From Pseudomonas parafulva (GTDB lineage Bacteria > Pseudomonadota > Gammaproteobacteria > Pseudomonadales > Pseudomonadaceae): a stretch of DNA of 64,000 bases. Under the pieces are notes generated by a model. That model made no database searches, was not told the origin of the DNA, and saw only the letters and a program-made list of their open reading frames with translations. The DNA lies in contig NZ_CP009747.1 in NCBI RefSeq assembly GCF_000800255.1, positions 372,001 to 436,000 on the forward strand, in the 5' to 3' direction. Position numbers and translations under genes: made by a program. Positions 49,859 through 58,795 of the stretch are shown here, one piece after another (the first letter of the stretch is position 1; each line of letters opens with the position of its first letter).

Positions 49859-49897
49859 ACCCCGTTGGCTGTGCGACAGCCTGCGGGGTTTCTTTTT
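49859..49897 (+). terminator. Intrinsic terminator after the DUF3509 gene
   Basis: Outer arms ACCCCG/CGGGGT (49859-49864 and 49884-49889) and inner arms GGCTGT/ACAGCC (49867-49872 and 49876-49881) form one hairpin, followed by TTCTTTTT. The T-run overlaps the stop codon of the converging gene. Confidence 0.85.
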
Positions 49898-50798
49898 AGC
49901 GATCAGCGCTGTGGGCGGCGTCCGGTGGCTGCTCTGCTTGCAACAGCCGGCGCGCCTGTTTCAGGTAGTGTTCGCGCAGTTCGGGATCCAGCCATCGGGC
50001 ATAGCGCTCAAGCAACTCCGTTGAGCGCAGATGGGGCAGAAGCCGGTCGATCTTGGCGATGGCCTCTCGACCTGCCGGGGTGTTGGAGCAACCGACGTGG
50101 ATCAGTTGATAGCGTTTGGCGCCCTTGATCGAGAGAAACGCATACGCGTCCAACGCGTTGCCTTGCTGTTGAAGCAGATAGCGTGCTTCAGGCCAGTAAC
50201 CCAATACCACGTGCAACCGCCCTAACTGCTGCATCTGCAATAGATTGGCGGTGGCATCGTTGCCGTAGTGCCGACTCAACGCCGAGTCAGGCAACTGGCT
50301 GAGGATCGCATCGGTTTCTTGCCCGTAACTGCGGCCGGCGACGACGCCCAGTTTCAGACCCGGCGTGCCGAGCAATTGCGTGAGGTCCACGGAGGTCTGG
50401 CCTGCGGACAGGTTCAGTGCTGCCAGGTCCTGTCTACGCACGATCACGCCACTGCTCACGATCGGTAGCAAAGGCTGGGAAAATTTCGCGAAGCTGGCCC
50501 GCTCCGGCGTCCACAGCAGCGTCGGATCGCAGGTGAGGGTAGGGTCCTGCAGCATCTGGATGCCACGCGGGCGGTTGACGCGCACGATGCTGTGTTGGTA
50601 CTCCGGCAACTGCTCGATCAACTGGGGTAGCAGGCTGTCGATCACACCCTGACCTTTTTCCGTGCCTTCGTAAATGGTGAACGGCGGTAGGTCACGTACC
50701 AGCCAGGTCAGGCGCTCACCCGCCTTCGCAGGTTGCAGCGCCAGTAGCGGCAGGATGCACAGCAGCAGGCGCTGCGCGGCCCTTTGAAGTTGAATCAG
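49896..50798 (-). CDS. Periplasmic substrate-binding-like protein (TIGR02285 type), likely CTG start
   Basis: This protein of about 300 residues has a signal peptide (IQLQRAAQRLLLCILPLLAL, ending QPAKA) and a type 2 periplasmic-binding fold without ABC partners (RLTWLVRDLPPFTIYEG, LKLGVVAGRSYG, VVLGYWPEARYL). No ATG, GTG or TTG is in frame where the signal peptide begins. The best start is CTG at 50798, preceded by AGGGGG and overlapping the upstream stop as CTGA. An ATG much further upstream would translate the CoA transferase gene in a wrong frame. Ligand and role are unknown. Confidence 0.72.
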   Translation of the reverse strand: MIQLQRAAQRLLLCILPLLALQPAKAGERLTWLVRDLPPFTIYEGTEKGQGVIDSLLPQLIEQLPEYQHSIVRVNRPRGIQMLQDPTLTCDPTLLWTPERASFAKFSQPLLPIVSSGVIVRRQDLAALNLSAGQTSVDLTQLLGTPGLKLGVVAGRSYGQETDAILSQLPDSALSRHYGNDATANLLQMQQLGRLHVVLGYWPEARYLLQQQGNALDAYAFLSIKGAKRYQLIHVGCSNTPAGREAIAKIDRLLPHLRSTELLERYARWLDPELREHYLKQARRLLQAEQPPDAAHSADR

Positions 50799-51994
50799 AT
50801 GGCCCCCTGTTCGCGCAGTCGGGCAATGTCGGCCTCGCTGTAGCCCAGGCGGGTCAGCAACGTGGCGGTGTGCTCGCCAAGGGCCGGCCCCACCCATTCG
50901 GTAGAGCCGGGCGTGTCCGAAAGCTTGGGAACGATGCCCGGCATCTTGAACGGCTTGCCGTCTGGCAGCCGAGCCTGGACGAACATTTCCCGAGCGAGAA
51001 ACTGCGGGTCGTGGAACATGTCTTCGGCTGAATAGATGCGACTGGCGGGCACACCGGCGTCGTTCAGCACCTGCATCACCTGATCCAGCGGCAAACCGTT
51101 GACCCAACGGTCGATCACGCCATACAACTCGTCGCGGCGCAGGTCGCGACCGTCATTGCTGGAAAGAGTGGGGTCGTCGGCAAGGTCGTTACGGCCGATG
51201 GCCTGCATGAAGCGCTTGAAGATCGCATCGCCATTGGCGCCGATCTGCACATGGCGGCCGTCGGCACTGGTGTGGATACACGACGGGGTGATGCCCGGCA
51301 TGATGTTGCCGGTGCGTTCGCGGATGAAACCGAATACGTCGAATTCCGGCACCATGCTTTCCATCATGGCGAAGATCGCTTCGTACAAGGCCACGTCCAC
51401 CACTTGTCCCTGGCCACCGTTGACCTCCCGATGACGCAAGGCCATCAGCGCACCGATCACGCCCCATAAGGCGGCGATCGAGTCGCCGATTGAGATGCCC
51501 GTACGCACCGGTGGCCGGTCGTCGAAGCCGGTGATGTAGCGCAGGCCGCCCATGGATTCGCCGACCGCACCGAAGCCGGGCTGGTCCTTCATCGGCCCGC
51601 TCTGGCCGAAGCCGGAAAGGCGGACCATCACCAGCCGCGGGTTGAGGGCGTGCAGCACGTCCCAGCCCAGGCCCAGCTTTTCCAGCACGCCGGGGCGGAA
51701 GTTCTCGATCAGGATGTCGGCCTCGGCCAGCAGCCGCTTGAGCACCTCGCGACCCTCCGGGTCTTTGAGATTCAGGGTGAGCGACTGTTTGTTGCGCGCC
51801 TGCACGAACCACCACAACGACGTGCCCTCGTAGAGCTTGCGCCACTTGCGCAGCGGATCGCCACCGTCCGGCGATTCGACCTTGATCACCTCGGCACCGA
51901 ACTCGGCGCAGATGCGCGAGGCGAAGGGTCCGGCGATCAGGGTACCGAGCTCGATCACCTTGAGGCCGGCGAGGGGTTTGGCAGGACTGGACAT
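50795..51994 (-). CDS. CaiB/BaiF family CoA transferase
   Basis: This 399-residue class III CoA transferase moves CoA between carboxylic acids. Typical elements are LKVIELGTLIAGPFASRICAEFG at the N-terminus, read in two halves, the catalytic Asp region RTGISIGDSIAALWG, and GQGQVVDVALYEA. The start at 51994 gives MSSPAKPLAGL. It is divergent from yaeQ. The substrate cannot be told from the sequence. Confidence 0.88.
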   Translation of the reverse strand: MSSPAKPLAGLKVIELGTLIAGPFASRICAEFGAEVIKVESPDGGDPLRKWRKLYEGTSLWWFVQARNKQSLTLNLKDPEGREVLKRLLAEADILIENFRPGVLEKLGLGWDVLHALNPRLVMVRLSGFGQSGPMKDQPGFGAVGESMGGLRYITGFDDRPPVRTGISIGDSIAALWGVIGALMALRHREVNGGQGQVVDVALYEAIFAMMESMVPEFDVFGFIRERTGNIMPGITPSCIHTSADGRHVQIGANGDAIFKRFMQAIGRNDLADDPTLSSNDGRDLRRDELYGVIDRWVNGLPLDQVMQVLNDAGVPASRIYSAEDMFHDPQFLAREMFVQARLPDGKPFKMPGIVPKLSDTPGSTEWVGPALGEHTATLLTRLGYSEADIARLREQGAI

Positions 51995-52166
51995 GGTGGA
52001 TCCGTGACGGCTGAAAAGAGGGCTTGGTTTTATCACAGCTGGCTCGATGCAGGTAATGGCTCGCGACAGCGGTTGCGTGCCTGTGCGCACTGACGGACGA
52101 CACGAGCCCCTCTGCGCACGCGGATCGGGTAAACTCTCCGACTTTCTTCGAAGAAGCCTCTGCCCC

Positions 52167-52709
52167 ATGGCCCAGCCGTCCACCACCTACAAGTTCGAAC
52201 TCAATCTCACCGACCTCGACCGTGGCGTGTACGAAAACGTACGCCGGACCATCGCCCGTCATCCGTCCGAGACCGAGGAGCGCATGGCTGTTCGCTTGCT
52301 GGCCTACGCGCTCTGGTACAACGAACAGTTGGCCTTCGGGCGCGGTCTGTCGGACGTCGATGAGGCGGCAGTGTGGGAAAAGAGCCTGGATGATCGGATC
52401 CTGCATTGGATCGAGGTGGGCCAGCCCGATGCCGATCGCCTGACCTGGTGCTCGCGTCGCACCGAGCGCACCAGCCTGCTGGCCTACGGCAGCCTGCGGG
52501 TGTGGGAGGGCAAGGTGGTGCCGGCGGTCAAGGGCCTGAAGAACCTGAGCATCGCGGCGGTGCCGCAAGAGGTGCTGGACGTGCTGGCCACCGACATGCC
52601 GCGCACCATCAAGTGGGACGTGATGATCAGTGAAGGCACGCTCTTCGTGACCGACGACCGGGGTCAGCACGAAGTCCAACTGCAGTGGCTGCTCGGCGAG
52701 CGCGGCTGA
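52167..52709 (+). CDS. yaeQ: YaeQ family protein
   Basis: This 180-residue protein starts MAQPSTTYKFELNLTDLDRG and contains ETEERMAVRLLAYALWYN, both typical of YaeQ, a PD-(D/E)XK-like fold of uncertain function once linked to RfaH suppression. recJ follows after 27 bases. Confidence 0.88.
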   Translation: MAQPSTTYKFELNLTDLDRGVYENVRRTIARHPSETEERMAVRLLAYALWYNEQLAFGRGLSDVDEAAVWEKSLDDRILHWIEVGQPDADRLTWCSRRTERTSLLAYGSLRVWEGKVVPAVKGLKNLSIAAVPQEVLDVLATDMPRTIKWDVMISEGTLFVTDDRGQHEVQLQWLLGERG

Positions 52710-52736
52710 CCTGATTCGACCTGACTGAAGAGCCCC

Positions 52737-54446
52737 ATGCGCATCGAGCCCCGCCCCCTGCCTGCAACCCTGCCGTTTCTCGGCCAACTGCCGCCCCTGC
52801 TGACCCGTCTGTACGCCGCCCGTGGCGTGCAGAGTGAGCTGGAACTGGACAAGAGCCTGGCGCGCTTGCTGCCCTATCAGCAGCTCAAGGGCATCGACGC
52901 TGCCGTGGACCTGCTGGTGGAGGCCCTGGACCGGCGCCAGCGCATCCTCATCGTCGGCGACTTCGACGCTGATGGCGCTACAGCCAGCACCGTCGGCGTG
53001 CTCGGCCTGCGTCTGCTCGGTGCAGCCCAGGTCGATTACCTGGTGCCTAATCGCTTCGAGTACGGTTACGGCCTGACGCCGGAAATCGTCGAGGTGGCGC
53101 TGCAGCGCGAGCCGCACCTGCTGGTGACGGTGGACAACGGGATCTCCAGCGTCGAAGGCGTCGCTGCGGCGAAGGCGGCCGGGCTCAAGGTGCTGGTCAC
53201 CGACCACCACTTGCCGGGCGAGCAGTTGCCGCAGGCTGATGCCATCGTCAACCCGAACCAGCCCGGTTGCACCTTCCCCAGCAAATCGCTGGCCGGGGTG
53301 GGGGTGATCTTCTACGTGCTCATGGCGCTGCGCGCGCGCTTGCGCAGCCTGGGCCGCTACGAGACCCAGGCGCAACCGAACATAGGGGAGTTACTCGATC
53401 TGGTGGCCCTGGGCAGCGTCGCCGATGTGGTGCCGCTGGATGCCAACAACCGCATCCTGGTTCATCAGGGACTCGAGCGCATCCGTGCGGGCCGCGCGAG
53501 ACCTGGCCTGAAGGCCATCCTTGAAGTCGCGCGGCGCGATCATCGGCGCATCACCTCAACCGACCTGGGCTTCATTCTCGGGCCTCGGCTCAATGCAGCA
53601 GGGCGTCTGGACGACATGAGCCTGGGCATCGAATGCCTGCTCTGCGAAGACCCCGCCACGGCGTTGGACATGGCAGCGCAACTGGATGGGCTCAACCAGG
53701 ACCGCAAGTCCATCGAACAAGGCATGCAGCGCGAAGCGTTGGCCCAGCTCAAGGACCTGCCGCTCGACGCCATGCCCTATGGGCTGTGCCTGTTCGATGC
53801 CGAATGGCACCAGGGCGTGATCGGCATCCTCGCCTCGCGCTTGAAGGAGCGCTATCACCGTCCGACCATCGCCTTCGCCGACGCCGGCGAAGGCATGCTC
53901 AAGGGCTCGGCGCGCTCGGTACCGGGGTTTCACATTCGCGATGCCCTGGATGCGGTGGCGGCGCGGCACCCCCAGTTGATCAGCAAGTTCGGCGGACATG
54001 CCATGGCGGCAGGCTTGTCGCTGCCGGCTGAGCATTTCCCGGTGTTCGCCGAGGCGTTCGACCAGGAGGTGCGACGCCAATTGGATGAGGACGATCTGAC
54101 CGGTCGGTTGCTGTCCGACGGCAGCCTGGCGGTCGAGGAGTTCCACCTCGACCTTGCCCGCGCCCTGCGTAATGCCGGCCCCTGGGGGCAGCATTTTCCC
54201 GAGCCGTTGTTCCACGGCGTGTTTGAGTTGGTGGAGCAACGGGTGGTCGGCGAGCGCCATCTGAAAGTGGTGCTCAAGAGCGAGTGCGGTTCGCTGCGTC
54301 TTGATGGCATCGCTTTCAGCGTCGATCGCGAGGTATGGCCCAACCCGACGGTGCGCTGGGTGGAGCTGGCCTACAAACTGGATGTGAACGAGTTTCGCGG
54401 CAACGAAAGTGTGCAGTTGATGATTGCGCATATGGAGCCGCGCTGA
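52737..54446 (+). CDS. recJ: Single-stranded-DNA-specific exonuclease RecJ
   Basis: This 569-residue 5'-3' exonuclease acts in recombination and mismatch/base repair. The DHH domain has ILIVGDFDADGATAS and LVTDHHLPGEQLP, and the DHHA1 domain has ISKFGGHAMAAGLSL. The OB-fold tail ends ESVQLMIAHMEPR. All metal-binding motifs are present. Confidence 0.95.
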   Translation: MRIEPRPLPATLPFLGQLPPLLTRLYAARGVQSELELDKSLARLLPYQQLKGIDAAVDLLVEALDRRQRILIVGDFDADGATASTVGVLGLRLLGAAQVDYLVPNRFEYGYGLTPEIVEVALQREPHLLVTVDNGISSVEGVAAAKAAGLKVLVTDHHLPGEQLPQADAIVNPNQPGCTFPSKSLAGVGVIFYVLMALRARLRSLGRYETQAQPNIGELLDLVALGSVADVVPLDANNRILVHQGLERIRAGRARPGLKAILEVARRDHRRITSTDLGFILGPRLNAAGRLDDMSLGIECLLCEDPATALDMAAQLDGLNQDRKSIEQGMQREALAQLKDLPLDAMPYGLCLFDAEWHQGVIGILASRLKERYHRPTIAFADAGEGMLKGSARSVPGFHIRDALDAVAARHPQLISKFGGHAMAAGLSLPAEHFPVFAEAFDQEVRRQLDEDDLTGRLLSDGSLAVEEFHLDLARALRNAGPWGQHFPEPLFHGVFELVEQRVVGERHLKVVLKSECGSLRLDGIAFSVDREVWPNPTVRWVELAYKLDVNEFRGNESVQLMIAHMEPR

Positions 54447-54637
54447 GGGCTCGGCGCATTCGCTCGGGATGGCGGCGCCAGGCCGCGACCGATGACCGTG
54501 CAGGTGCCATGGCCTGAATTTTCGGGAACCGATCCCCAGGGTAATCTGGTCTAGTCTCAAGGAACGCCGGTAATGGTCCAGGATCGCACCACAGCGCCTG
54601 GGTCGGACCGTCATTGCAGACCTTCGGAGGCCCTCCC

Positions 54638-55744
54638 ATGAGCATGCTGCTTGAGCCCTACACCCTGCGTCAGCTGACGTTGCCCAATCGCATCGCCGTT
54701 TCACCGATGTGCCAGTACTCGAGCGTCGATGGCCTGGCTAACGACTGGCATCTGGTCCACCTGGGCAGTCGCGCTGTCGGCGGCGCTGGCCTGGTGATCA
54801 CGGAGGCCGTCGCGGTGACCGCCGACGGGCGCATCACCGCAGAAGACCTTGGGTTGTGGAACGACGAACAGATCGCTCCGTTGCAACGCATCACCCGTTT
54901 CATCACCGCCCAGGGCGCGGTTCCAGGTATCCAGTTGGCCCACGCCGGGCGCAAGGCCAGTACCCATCGGCCCTGGCTCGGCAAGCATGGCAGCGTCGCG
55001 CCGCAGGAGGGTGGATGGCAGCCGGTGGGGCCGTCGAAGATCGCCTTCGACCCCCAGCACACCGCGCCGCGCGAACTGAGCCACGATGATATCCAGGAGG
55101 TCGTCGAGGCATTCGTGGAGGCCGCGCGGCGCGCCCTGGCCGCGGGCTTCAAAGTGGTGGAACTGCACGCCGCCCACGGCTACCTGCTGCATCAATTCCT
55201 CTCGCCATTGAGCAATCAGCGCTGTGACGACTATGGCAGTTCCTTCGACAACCGCATCCGTCTGACCTTGCAGGTGACCGAAGCGGTGCGCGAGGTCTGG
55301 CCCAAGGAACTGCCGCTGTTCGTACGGGTGTCGGCCACCGATTGGGTCGAGGATGGCTGGAACCCTGACGAGACGGTGGAGCTGGCGCGCCGGCTGCGGG
55401 CGCTGGGCGTGGACCTGATCGATGTGTCCTCTGGCGGTACCTCGGTCAACGCTGAGATTCCCACCGGGCCCGGTTATCAGACGCGCTTCGCCGAACGGGT
55501 GCGCAAGGAGTCGGAAATCGCCACCGGCACCGTCGGCATGATCACCGAACCGGCCCAGGCCGAGCACATCCTGCGCACCGGTCAGGCCGACCTGATCTTC
55601 CTGGCCCGCGAGCTGCTGCGCGACCCTTACTGGCCGCTGCATGCCGACGATGACTTGGGCGGCAACAAGGCTACTTGGCCTGCCCAGTACCAGCGCGCCA
55701 CTCATCGCGCCAACCCCATTCACGAGTCGGATTTGCGCGATTAA
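54638..55744 (+). CDS. NADH:flavin oxidoreductase, old yellow enzyme (YqjM/XenA-like class)
   Basis: This 368-residue FMN enzyme reduces activated C=C bonds. The N-terminus RIAVSPMCQYSSVDG has the Cys typical of the YqjM/XenA class, the FMN/substrate His pair is in LHAAHGYLLHQFLSP, and IQLAHAGRKAS is the FMN-binding segment. CGGAGG lies 7 bases before ATG 54638. It lies downstream of recJ, as in P. putida, where a xenobiotic reductase is annotated. It is a paralogue rather than XenA itself as far as I can recall the XenA sequence. Confidence 0.87.
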   Translation: MSMLLEPYTLRQLTLPNRIAVSPMCQYSSVDGLANDWHLVHLGSRAVGGAGLVITEAVAVTADGRITAEDLGLWNDEQIAPLQRITRFITAQGAVPGIQLAHAGRKASTHRPWLGKHGSVAPQEGGWQPVGPSKIAFDPQHTAPRELSHDDIQEVVEAFVEAARRALAAGFKVVELHAAHGYLLHQFLSPLSNQRCDDYGSSFDNRIRLTLQVTEAVREVWPKELPLFVRVSATDWVEDGWNPDETVELARRLRALGVDLIDVSSGGTSVNAEIPTGPGYQTRFAERVRKESEIATGTVGMITEPAQAEHILRTGQADLIFLARELLRDPYWPLHADDDLGGNKATWPAQYQRATHRANPIHESDLRD

Positions 55745-55802
55745 GCCTGGATTCAGACTGCGGTCGTAATCTGGCGCTTTCCTGTCCTTGAGGGTTCGCC
55801 AG

Positions 55803-56519
55803 ATGAATACCCGTGGTCTGCTCGATCAATTGCTCAAATCCGGCCAATCGCTGCTGCAGAATTCGTCGGGCAAGCCCGGTACCGGCAAGGTGCCGGGGCT
55901 CGGCGATCTGCTCGGCGGCAAGGCCGGCGGCCTGGGAGGCCTGGTTTCCGGCGCCGGTGGCGGCGCCTTGGCGGCCGGCGCCATGGGCCTGCTGATGGGC
56001 AACAAGAAGGTGCGCAAGGTCGGTGGCAAGGTGCTGACCTACGGTGGCCTCGCCGCACTGGGCGTGCTGGCCTACAAGGCCTACGGCAACTGGCAGGCGC
56101 GTCAGGGCCAGGGCGACGCTGGCGAGCCGCAGACGCTCGACCGACTGCCGCCAGCCCAGGCCGAGCAACACAGCCAGGCCGTACTCAAGGCCCTGGTGGC
56201 CGCCGCCAAGGCCGATGGCCATATCGATGCGCGTGAGCGTGAGCTGATCGAAGGCGAGTTCACGCGCCTGGACAGCGACCCAGAGCTGCAGCGCTGGTTG
56301 CAGGGCGAACTGAACAAGCCGCTCGATCCGGCAGAGGTGGCGCGTGCGGCGCAAACGTCGGAGATGGCCGCCGAGATGTACCTGGCCAGCGTGATGATGG
56401 TCGATCAGGAGCACTTCATGGAACGTGCTTACCTCGACGAACTGGCTCGCCAACTGCGCCTGGAACCGGCACTGCGCGAGGAACTTGAACTGCAGGTCAG
56501 GCAGGTATCGACATCCTGA
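55803..56519 (+). CDS. DUF533/YebE-like TerB-fold membrane protein
   Basis: This 238-residue protein has a Gly/Ala-rich hydrophobic region (about residues 30-100, with GGLVSGAGGGALAAGAMG) and a C-terminal helical TerB-like domain (VAAAKADGHIDARERELIEG). DUF533 proteins such as YebE are inner-membrane proteins of unknown role, some induced by envelope or zinc stress. The N-terminal region is strongly low-complexity. Confidence 0.83.
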   Translation: MNTRGLLDQLLKSGQSLLQNSSGKPGTGKVPGLGDLLGGKAGGLGGLVSGAGGGALAAGAMGLLMGNKKVRKVGGKVLTYGGLAALGVLAYKAYGNWQARQGQGDAGEPQTLDRLPPAQAEQHSQAVLKALVAAAKADGHIDARERELIEGEFTRLDSDPELQRWLQGELNKPLDPAEVARAAQTSEMAAEMYLASVMMVDQEHFMERAYLDELARQLRLEPALREELELQVRQVSTS

Positions 56520-56597
56520 GATGGCTTTTAGCTACCCATCGGGCACGGAAGCCCGGTAAGCCTTCAATTCTCCCGATAAAGCGTCAGGCGCCTGGGC

Positions 56598-56603
56598 TAT
56601 ACT
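56598..56603 (+). promoter_or_regulatory. Candidate -10 of the wsp operon
   Basis: TATACT lies 43 bases upstream of the wspA GTG. No convincing -35 is found 16-18 bases upstream, so the promoter may need an activator. Confidence 0.4.
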
Positions 56604-56645
56604 TCGACGATTTTCCCGCTCGTGAAGCTTTCCTGAGGGCTGATT

Positions 56646-58268
56646 GTGAAGAACTGGACCTTGCGCCAACGGATCCTGGCAAGCTTTGCCGTGATCATCG
56701 CCATCATGCTGTTGATGATCGTGGCCGCCTACTCGCGTTTGGTGACCATCGAGTCCAGCGAGGAAGCGGTGGGGTCCGACAGCATTCCCGGCATCTACTA
56801 CAGCTCGATGATCCGCAGCGCCTGGGTCGACAGCTACGTCGCGACCCAGCAGTTGGTCGGCCTGTCCGAGCACCGCGAGCTGAGCTCGGCCGACGCCGAG
56901 TTGTTCAAGGGCTTCCACGACCGGCTCAAAGAACAGATGGCCAACTACCAGGGCACCATCCAGGATGCCCAGGATCAAGCCTCCTTCGATACCTTCGTAG
57001 GGCTTGAACAAGCGTACGAGAAGGCCATCGATCAGGTACTGGGTGCCTATCGAGCAGAGAACTATGCCGAAGCCGAGCGCCTGATCATCGAGGTGCTCAC
57101 CCCGGCCTGGACCGCTGGCCGCAAGCACCTGAACACGGTCATCGACCGCAACACCGAAGCAGCCAATGCCGCCACGCGGGACATCGTCGATGCGGTGGCC
57201 ACGGCCAAGGTGAGCATGGTGGTGTCGCTGATCCTGGCGATTCTCGCCGCCGGCATCTGCGGCCTGCTGCTGATGCGGGTCATCAGCGCGCCCATGCGCA
57301 GCATCGTGCAGGCCCTGGACAAACTCAGCTCTGGCGACCTCAGCGTGCGCCTGAGCATGGCGCGCAAGGATGAGTTCGGCGCCATCGAGACCGGCTTCAA
57401 CGACATGGCCGAGGCATTGGCCAACCTGGTCGCCCAGGCCCAGCGCTCGTCGGTCCAGGTCACGACTTCGGTCACCGAGATTGCTGCCACCTCCAAGCAG
57501 CAACAGGCCACCGCCACCGAAACCGCAGCCACCACCACTGAAATCGGCGCGACCTCGCGCGAGATCGCCGCGACCTCTCGCGACCTGGTGCGCACCATGA
57601 CCGAGGTCACCAGCGCCGCCGATCAGGCCTCCAGCCTGGCCGGCTCCGGTCAGCAAGGCCTGGCGCGGATGGAGGAAACCATGCACCAGGTGATGGGCGC
57701 GGCCGACCTGGTCAACGCCAAGCTGGGCATCCTCAACGAGAAGGCCGGCAACATCAATCAGGTGGTGGTGACCATCGTCAAGGTGGCCGACCAGACCAAC
57801 CTGCTGTCGCTCAACGCCGCCATCGAAGCCGAGAAGGCCGGTGAGTATGGCCGTGGCTTCGCCGTGGTGGCCACTGAGGTGCGTCGCCTGGCCGATCAGA
57901 CCGCGGTGGCCACCTACGACATCGAGCAGATGGTGCGCGAGATCCAGTCTGCGGTGTCGGCTGGGGTCATGGGCATGGACAAGTTCTCCGAAGAAGTGCG
58001 CCGCGGCATGTTCGAGGTGCAGCAGGTGGGCGAGCAGCTCACCCAGATCATCCATCAGGTGCAGGCCCTGGCGCCGCGCGTGCTGATGGTCAACGAAGGC
58101 ATGCAGGCGCAAGCCACCGGTGCCGAGCAGATCAACCAGGCGCTGGCTCAGTTGAGCGATGCCAGCACGCAAACGGTCGAGTCGCTGCGTCAGGCCAGCT
58201 TCGCCATCGACGAATTGAGTCAGGTGGCAACCGGACTGCGCGGCGGCGTCTCGCGCTTCAAAGTCTGA
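56646..58268 (+). CDS. wspA: Surface-sensing chemoreceptor WspA
   Basis: This 540-residue methyl-accepting receptor sits in the inner membrane. TM1 (about residues 9-29) and TM2 (about 189-211) flank a helical-bundle periplasmic domain. A HAMP domain is followed by the signalling domain with the hairpin tip [39 protein letters not shown] (positions about 376-414), given here only to name residues. The start is GTG 56646 with GAGGG upstream. In P. aeruginosa and P. fluorescens WspA responds to surface contact and drives c-di-GMP production through WspE and WspR. It heads a six-gene operon here. Confidence 0.93.
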   Translation: MKNWTLRQRILASFAVIIAIMLLMIVAAYSRLVTIESSEEAVGSDSIPGIYYSSMIRSAWVDSYVATQQLVGLSEHRELSSADAELFKGFHDRLKEQMANYQGTIQDAQDQASFDTFVGLEQAYEKAIDQVLGAYRAENYAEAERLIIEVLTPAWTAGRKHLNTVIDRNTEAANAATRDIVDAVATAKVSMVVSLILAILAAGICGLLLMRVISAPMRSIVQALDKLSSGDLSVRLSMARKDEFGAIETGFNDMAEALANLVAQAQRSSVQVTTSVTEIAATSKQQQATATETAATTTEIGATSREIAATSRDLVRTMTEVTSAADQASSLAGSGQQGLARMEETMHQVMGAADLVNAKLGILNEKAGNINQVVVTIVKVADQTNLLSLNAAIEAEKAGEYGRGFAVVATEVRRLADQTAVATYDIEQMVREIQSAVSAGVMGMDKFSEEVRRGMFEVQQVGEQLTQIIHQVQALAPRVLMVNEGMQAQATGAEQINQALAQLSDASTQTVESLRQASFAIDELSQVATGLRGGVSRFKV

Positions 58269-58273
58269 CGACG

Positions 58274-58795
58274 ATGGCCGAGCCGCAATCGCACGAGCAG
58301 CGCCAGACCGCGAACAAGGGCGTGTTGTACCTGCAGTTCAGCATTGGCCAGCAGCGCTTCGCCCTGGACGTGCGCGAGGTGATCGAGGTGCTGCCGCTGC
58401 GCCCGCTCAAGCCCATCGCCCAGGCACCGCATTGGGTGGCCGGAATTCTTGGTCATCGCGGTACGCTGGTGCCGGTCATCGACCTGTCGGCGCTGAGCTT
58501 CGGCGCACCTGCGCCGCGCCGCACCAGTACGCGTCTGGTGTTGGTGCACTATCAAGGCGATCCCCTGCGCGCGCCGCTTCGCCTGGGCCTGGTGCTGGAA
58601 CAGGCCACCCACACCCTGCGCTGCCAACCCGATGAGTTCCTGCCGTATGGCGTGGATAACCGCGAAGCACGCTACCTCGGCCCGGTACGACAGGACGAAC
58701 ATGGCCTGCTGCAGCGCATTCAGGTCGATGATTTGCTCGACGAGGATGTGCGCCGGCTGCTGTTCCCCGAAGTCTCTGAAGCGGAGGCTGAATGA
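58274..58795 (+). CDS. wspB: CheW-like coupling protein WspB
   Basis: This 173-residue coupling protein links receptor and kinase. The CheW fold starts VLYLQFSIGQQRFALDVREV, with VAGILGHRGTLVPVIDL as the typical core (IxNxRGxxVPVIDL pattern). It lies 5 bases after wspA and overlaps wspC by 4 bases. Confidence 0.93.
   Translation: MAEPQSHEQRQTANKGVLYLQFSIGQQRFALDVREVIEVLPLRPLKPIAQAPHWVAGILGHRGTLVPVIDLSALSFGAPAPRRTSTRLVLVHYQGDPLRAPLRLGLVLEQATHTLRCQPDEFLPYGVDNREARYLGPVRQDEHGLLQRIQVDDLLDEDVRRLLFPEVSEAEAE

Noticed and set aside
51189..53375. A 728-codon open frame on the minus strand over yaeQ and recJ
   Set aside because: It mixes shadow of recJ and yaeQ with an out-of-frame part of the CoA transferase gene and has no domain of its own.
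54520..54560. AlgU/RpoE-type promoter before the old yellow enzyme gene
   Set aside because: A GAAC-like element and a TCT element are present, but the spacing does not fit the consensus.
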